Of a stretch of 64,000 bases of DNA, positions 61,913-64,000 are shown piece by piece. The notes under the pieces are model-generated. The model had not been told where the DNA came from. It saw only the letters and a program-made list of their open reading frames with translations, and ran no database searches. Positions within the stretch are counted from its first letter, which is position 1, and each line of letters opens with the position of its first letter. Origin of the DNA: UBA969 sp041694635 (GTDB lineage: Bacteria; Planctomycetota; Planctomycetia; Gemmatales; Gemmataceae); NCBI GenBank assembly GCA_041694635.1, contig JBDNHI010000156.1, positions 1-64,000 on the forward strand, written 5' to 3'. Made by a program: the position numbers and the translations under genes.

Positions 61913-64000
61913 ATGGCCAATGAAAATTTAAAACTTGAAAACTTTCGCAACATCGGCATTATTGCACATATCGATGCAGGTAAAACTACAACTACCGAAC
62001 ATGTTCTTTACTATGCTGGCGTTGTCCACAGGTTGGGCGCTGTAGATGCAGGCAACACAACAACTGATTACGATGAGGAAGAACAAGAGCGTGGTATCAC
62101 CATTTACAGCGCTTGCATTCCTTTTCAATGGCGTAACACCAAAATCAACCTTATCGACACCCCAGGCCATGTCGATTTCACCGCGGAAGTTGAACGAAGC
62201 CTTCGGGTTCTGGATGGGTGTGTCGTAGTTTTTGATGCCCAAAAAGGGGTCGAAGCTCAATCAGAAACTGTTTGGAGACAAGCAGACAAGTATGAAGTTC
62301 CACGACTGGTATTCATCAACAAAATGGATGTTGTAGGCGCTAATTTCGAGCGCTCACTTGAAGATATAATCGAAAGACTCGAAGGAAAACCAGTCCCTGT
62401 TGCAATCCCAATGGGTAGTGGATCTATTAAAGATAGTGATAATCCTTTTCACGGAATCATCGACCTTATAGAAATGAAAGCTCTTGAATTTGATCATTCC
62501 AACCAAGGAAAAACTATAAGCGTATTTGAAATACCCGAAAAGTATCAACATTATGCAAATAAATGGCGTGAAAATCTTATCGATCAAGTTAGTGCCTTGG
62601 ACAAAAAAGACCGGGTTGCAACTCTGTATCTCGAAGGGGCAGAAATCCCACCTACACTTATCCGCGAAATTATCCGCGAAAGTACTATTAAACGAATCAT
62701 ACAACCTGTTTTTAGCGGGAGCGGAAGAGAACATATCGGTATTCAAACTCTCTTGGATGGTATTAGTTGGTACTTGCCTAGTCCACTTGACCGACCCCCC
62801 GTGACTGGGACTAATCCCAAGAAAAAAGACAAAGAAGAAAAAAGAAATTCAGACAACAAAGAGCCTTTTTGTGGCCTTGTTTATAAAATCACCGCAGACA
62901 CTCATGGAGAATTGTTCTTCGTCAGAATCTACTCTGGAATTCTAAAAACGGGGGGCAGAGTTCTTAACACCGGAAAAGATGTTAAAGAATTCATAGGAAA
63001 AATTTATCACACCGCTGCTGACCCTGCCAGCCGAACCGAGTTGCCTGAAGCCTTCGCAGGCGACATTGTTGCGGTGGTTGGGATGAAGGATGCCGTCACT
63101 GGAGATACCCTTTGTGACCCCCAAAACCCAATACTTCTAGAAAAAATTAATTTTGCCGAAGCAGTTGTAAGCCGGTCGATTGAGCCAGAATCTTCTGCTG
63201 ACAAACAAAAACTAATCGACACATTAAATTTATTAAAAAAAGAAGATCCTACTTTTTCAGTAAAAATTGATATAGAAACTGGTCAAACTTTGATGAGCGG
63301 TATGGGTATGCTTCACCTCGAAATAAAACAACACCGAATGGAGCGAGAATTTCGACTCAAAGTTAGGGTTGGTAAACCTCGAGTAAGCTATCGCGAAACA
63401 CTAAAAAAACCTCTGCGCGTTGAGGGAGAATGCATCAGACAAACAGGGGCTACTGGATTATTCGCAAGAGTTGTTGTGGAATTTACTCCGCTTGCATCAG
63501 GCAAAGACAAAAATAAGGATTCGATATGCGTCATCAATAAAGTAAAACCTGATAACTTACCTCAAATTTTTGCACTAGCCGCTGAACAAGGTATAAAATC
63601 AGGATTACAATCGGGCGAGTTGGGTTACCCAGTAATGAATGTGCAAGCCACTATCATAAGTGCTAAAATAGATGAGCAACTTTCAAACGAAATAGCATTT
63701 CAAGCGGCGGGTGCCGATGCGGTCCAAAAAGCATTAAAAGAAAATATGATCCTTCTGGAACCCGTGATGAAATTAGAGGTTACGCTCCCAGAAGACTATT
63801 TAGGTCCAATTACCGCCGATCTAAACGCGCGAAGGGCAGAAATTCGGGAATTACACATTCGGGGTAAAATGCGCGTTGTCGAAGCAATTGTTCCAATGGC
63901 AAAACTATTCGACTATGCTGATAAAGTTAGAAGCCTTAGTCAAGGGAGAGCATCCTCCACTATGGAGCCTTATTCTTACGCCCCTGCCCCCGAAGAAGTT
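61913..64000 (+). CDS. fusA: elongation factor G, 3' end outside the window
   Basis: An open frame of 696 codons from ATG 61913 to the window edge with no stop. G motifs are AHIDAGKTTTTE, RGITI, DTPGHVDF and NKMD; domain II has FCGLVYKITADTHGELFFVRIYSG, domain III SGMGMLHLEI and domain IV IRQTGATGLFARVVVEF. The switch I region reads GNTTTDYDEEEQERGITI rather than the common GxxxMDWMxQEQERGITI. This suggests a divergent EF-G type, perhaps the spd/mitochondrial-like class reported for planctomycetes. It lies in the fusA place of the str operon, after S7. Confidence 0.94.
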   Translation, partial: MANENLKLENFRNIGIIAHIDAGKTTTTEHVLYYAGVVHRLGAVDAGNTTTDYDEEEQERGITIYSACIPFQWRNTKINLIDTPGHVDFTAEVERSLRVLDGCVVVFDAQKGVEAQSETVWRQADKYEVPRLVFINKMDVVGANFERSLEDIIERLEGKPVPVAIPMGSGSIKDSDNPFHGIIDLIEMKALEFDHSNQGKTISVFEIPEKYQHYANKWRENLIDQVSALDKKDRVATLYLEGAEIPPTLIREIIRESTIKRIIQPVFSGSGREHIGIQTLLDGISWYLPSPLDRPPVTGTNPKKKDKEEKRNSDNKEPFCGLVYKITADTHGELFFVRIYSGILKTGGRVLNTGKDVKEFIGKIYHTAADPASRTELPEAFAGDIVAVVGMKDAVTGDTLCDPQNPILLEKINFAEAVVSRSIEPESSADKQKLIDTLNLLKKEDPTFSVKIDIETGQTLMSGMGMLHLEIKQHRMEREFRLKVRVGKPRVSYRETLKKPLRVEGECIRQTGATGLFARVVVEFTPLASGKDKNKDSICVINKVKPDNLPQIFALAAEQGIKSGLQSGELGYPVMNVQATIISAKIDEQLSNEIAFQAAGADAVQKALKENMILLEPVMKLEVTLPEDYLGPITADLNARRAEIRELHIRGKMRVVEAIVPMAKLFDYADKVRSLSQGRASSTMEPYSYAPAPEEV

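Overview
The window reads as a chromosomal segment of a planctomycete, with a low to moderate G+C content (about 40% by eye). The evidence is: (i) a DUF1549/DUF1553 haem-motif protein directly behind a cytochrome c-WD40 protein, a pairing typical of Planctomycetes; (ii) a terpenoid operon with a DXDD-type cyclase and an HpnH-like radical SAM protein; (iii) family features common there, such as the Minf_1886 protein, a glycosyltransferase with a GMFCGSC start, and a GcvH-like protein standing alone. The genus cannot be fixed from the sequence alone; Gemmatales is a guess. No insertion sequence, phage, integron or CRISPR array was seen.

Layout. 1-2.05 kb: a 16S rRNA gene on the minus strand, with a near-consensus promoter, a boxA-like element and a hairpin-rich leader. 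2.2-5.7 kb (+): purQ, nadC, birA and a rhodanese/lipoate-ligase reading frame interrupted by one in-frame TGA. 5.7-17.2 kb (-): a conserved hypothetical, an internally duplicated membrane protein, an FtsX-type ABC exporter, a prenyltransferase-beta-like repeat protein, a thioesterase, a glycosyltransferase, an MFS transporter and an FAD oxidoreductase. 17.5-25.8 kb (-): a compact seven-gene operon encoding a HemN-like radical SAM enzyme, a GcvH-like lipoyl carrier, a 2[4Fe-4S] ferredoxin, an HpnH-like radical SAM enzyme, a class II terpene cyclase, a DUF116-polyprenyl synthase fusion and a chorismate-lyase-like protein. 26-45 kb: mixed housekeeping and planctomycete genes (tRNA-Leu, mtaB, STAS, MATE, S4, nadA, infA, transaldolase, D-2-hydroxyacid dehydrogenase, hemolysin III, ubiD, HEAT, cytochrome/PSD1 pair, PSP1). 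45.1-64 kb (+): tRNA-Thr-Tyr-Gly-Thr-tuf-rpmG-tRNA-Trp-secE-nusG-rplKAJL-rpoBC-rpsL-rpsG-fusA, the transcription/translation superoperon; fusA runs off the end.

How it fits together. The 17.5-25.8 kb operon can be read as an isoprenoid pathway: a chain made by the polyprenyl synthase domain, cyclised by the DXDD cyclase and modified by radical SAM chemistry fed by ferredoxin, with a lipoylatable carrier and perhaps an aromatic head group. The FAD reductase/halogenase-like enzyme, thioesterase, glycosyltransferase and exporters next door could finish and export the product. This pathway is inference. The two most unusual points are that operon and the in-frame TGA (candidate selenocysteine or a fresh lesion) joining a rhodanese to a lipoate ligase. 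In the superoperon, EF-Tu has an altered switch I, SecE is several times the usual length, L33 has lost half of its zinc cysteines, and EF-G is divergent.
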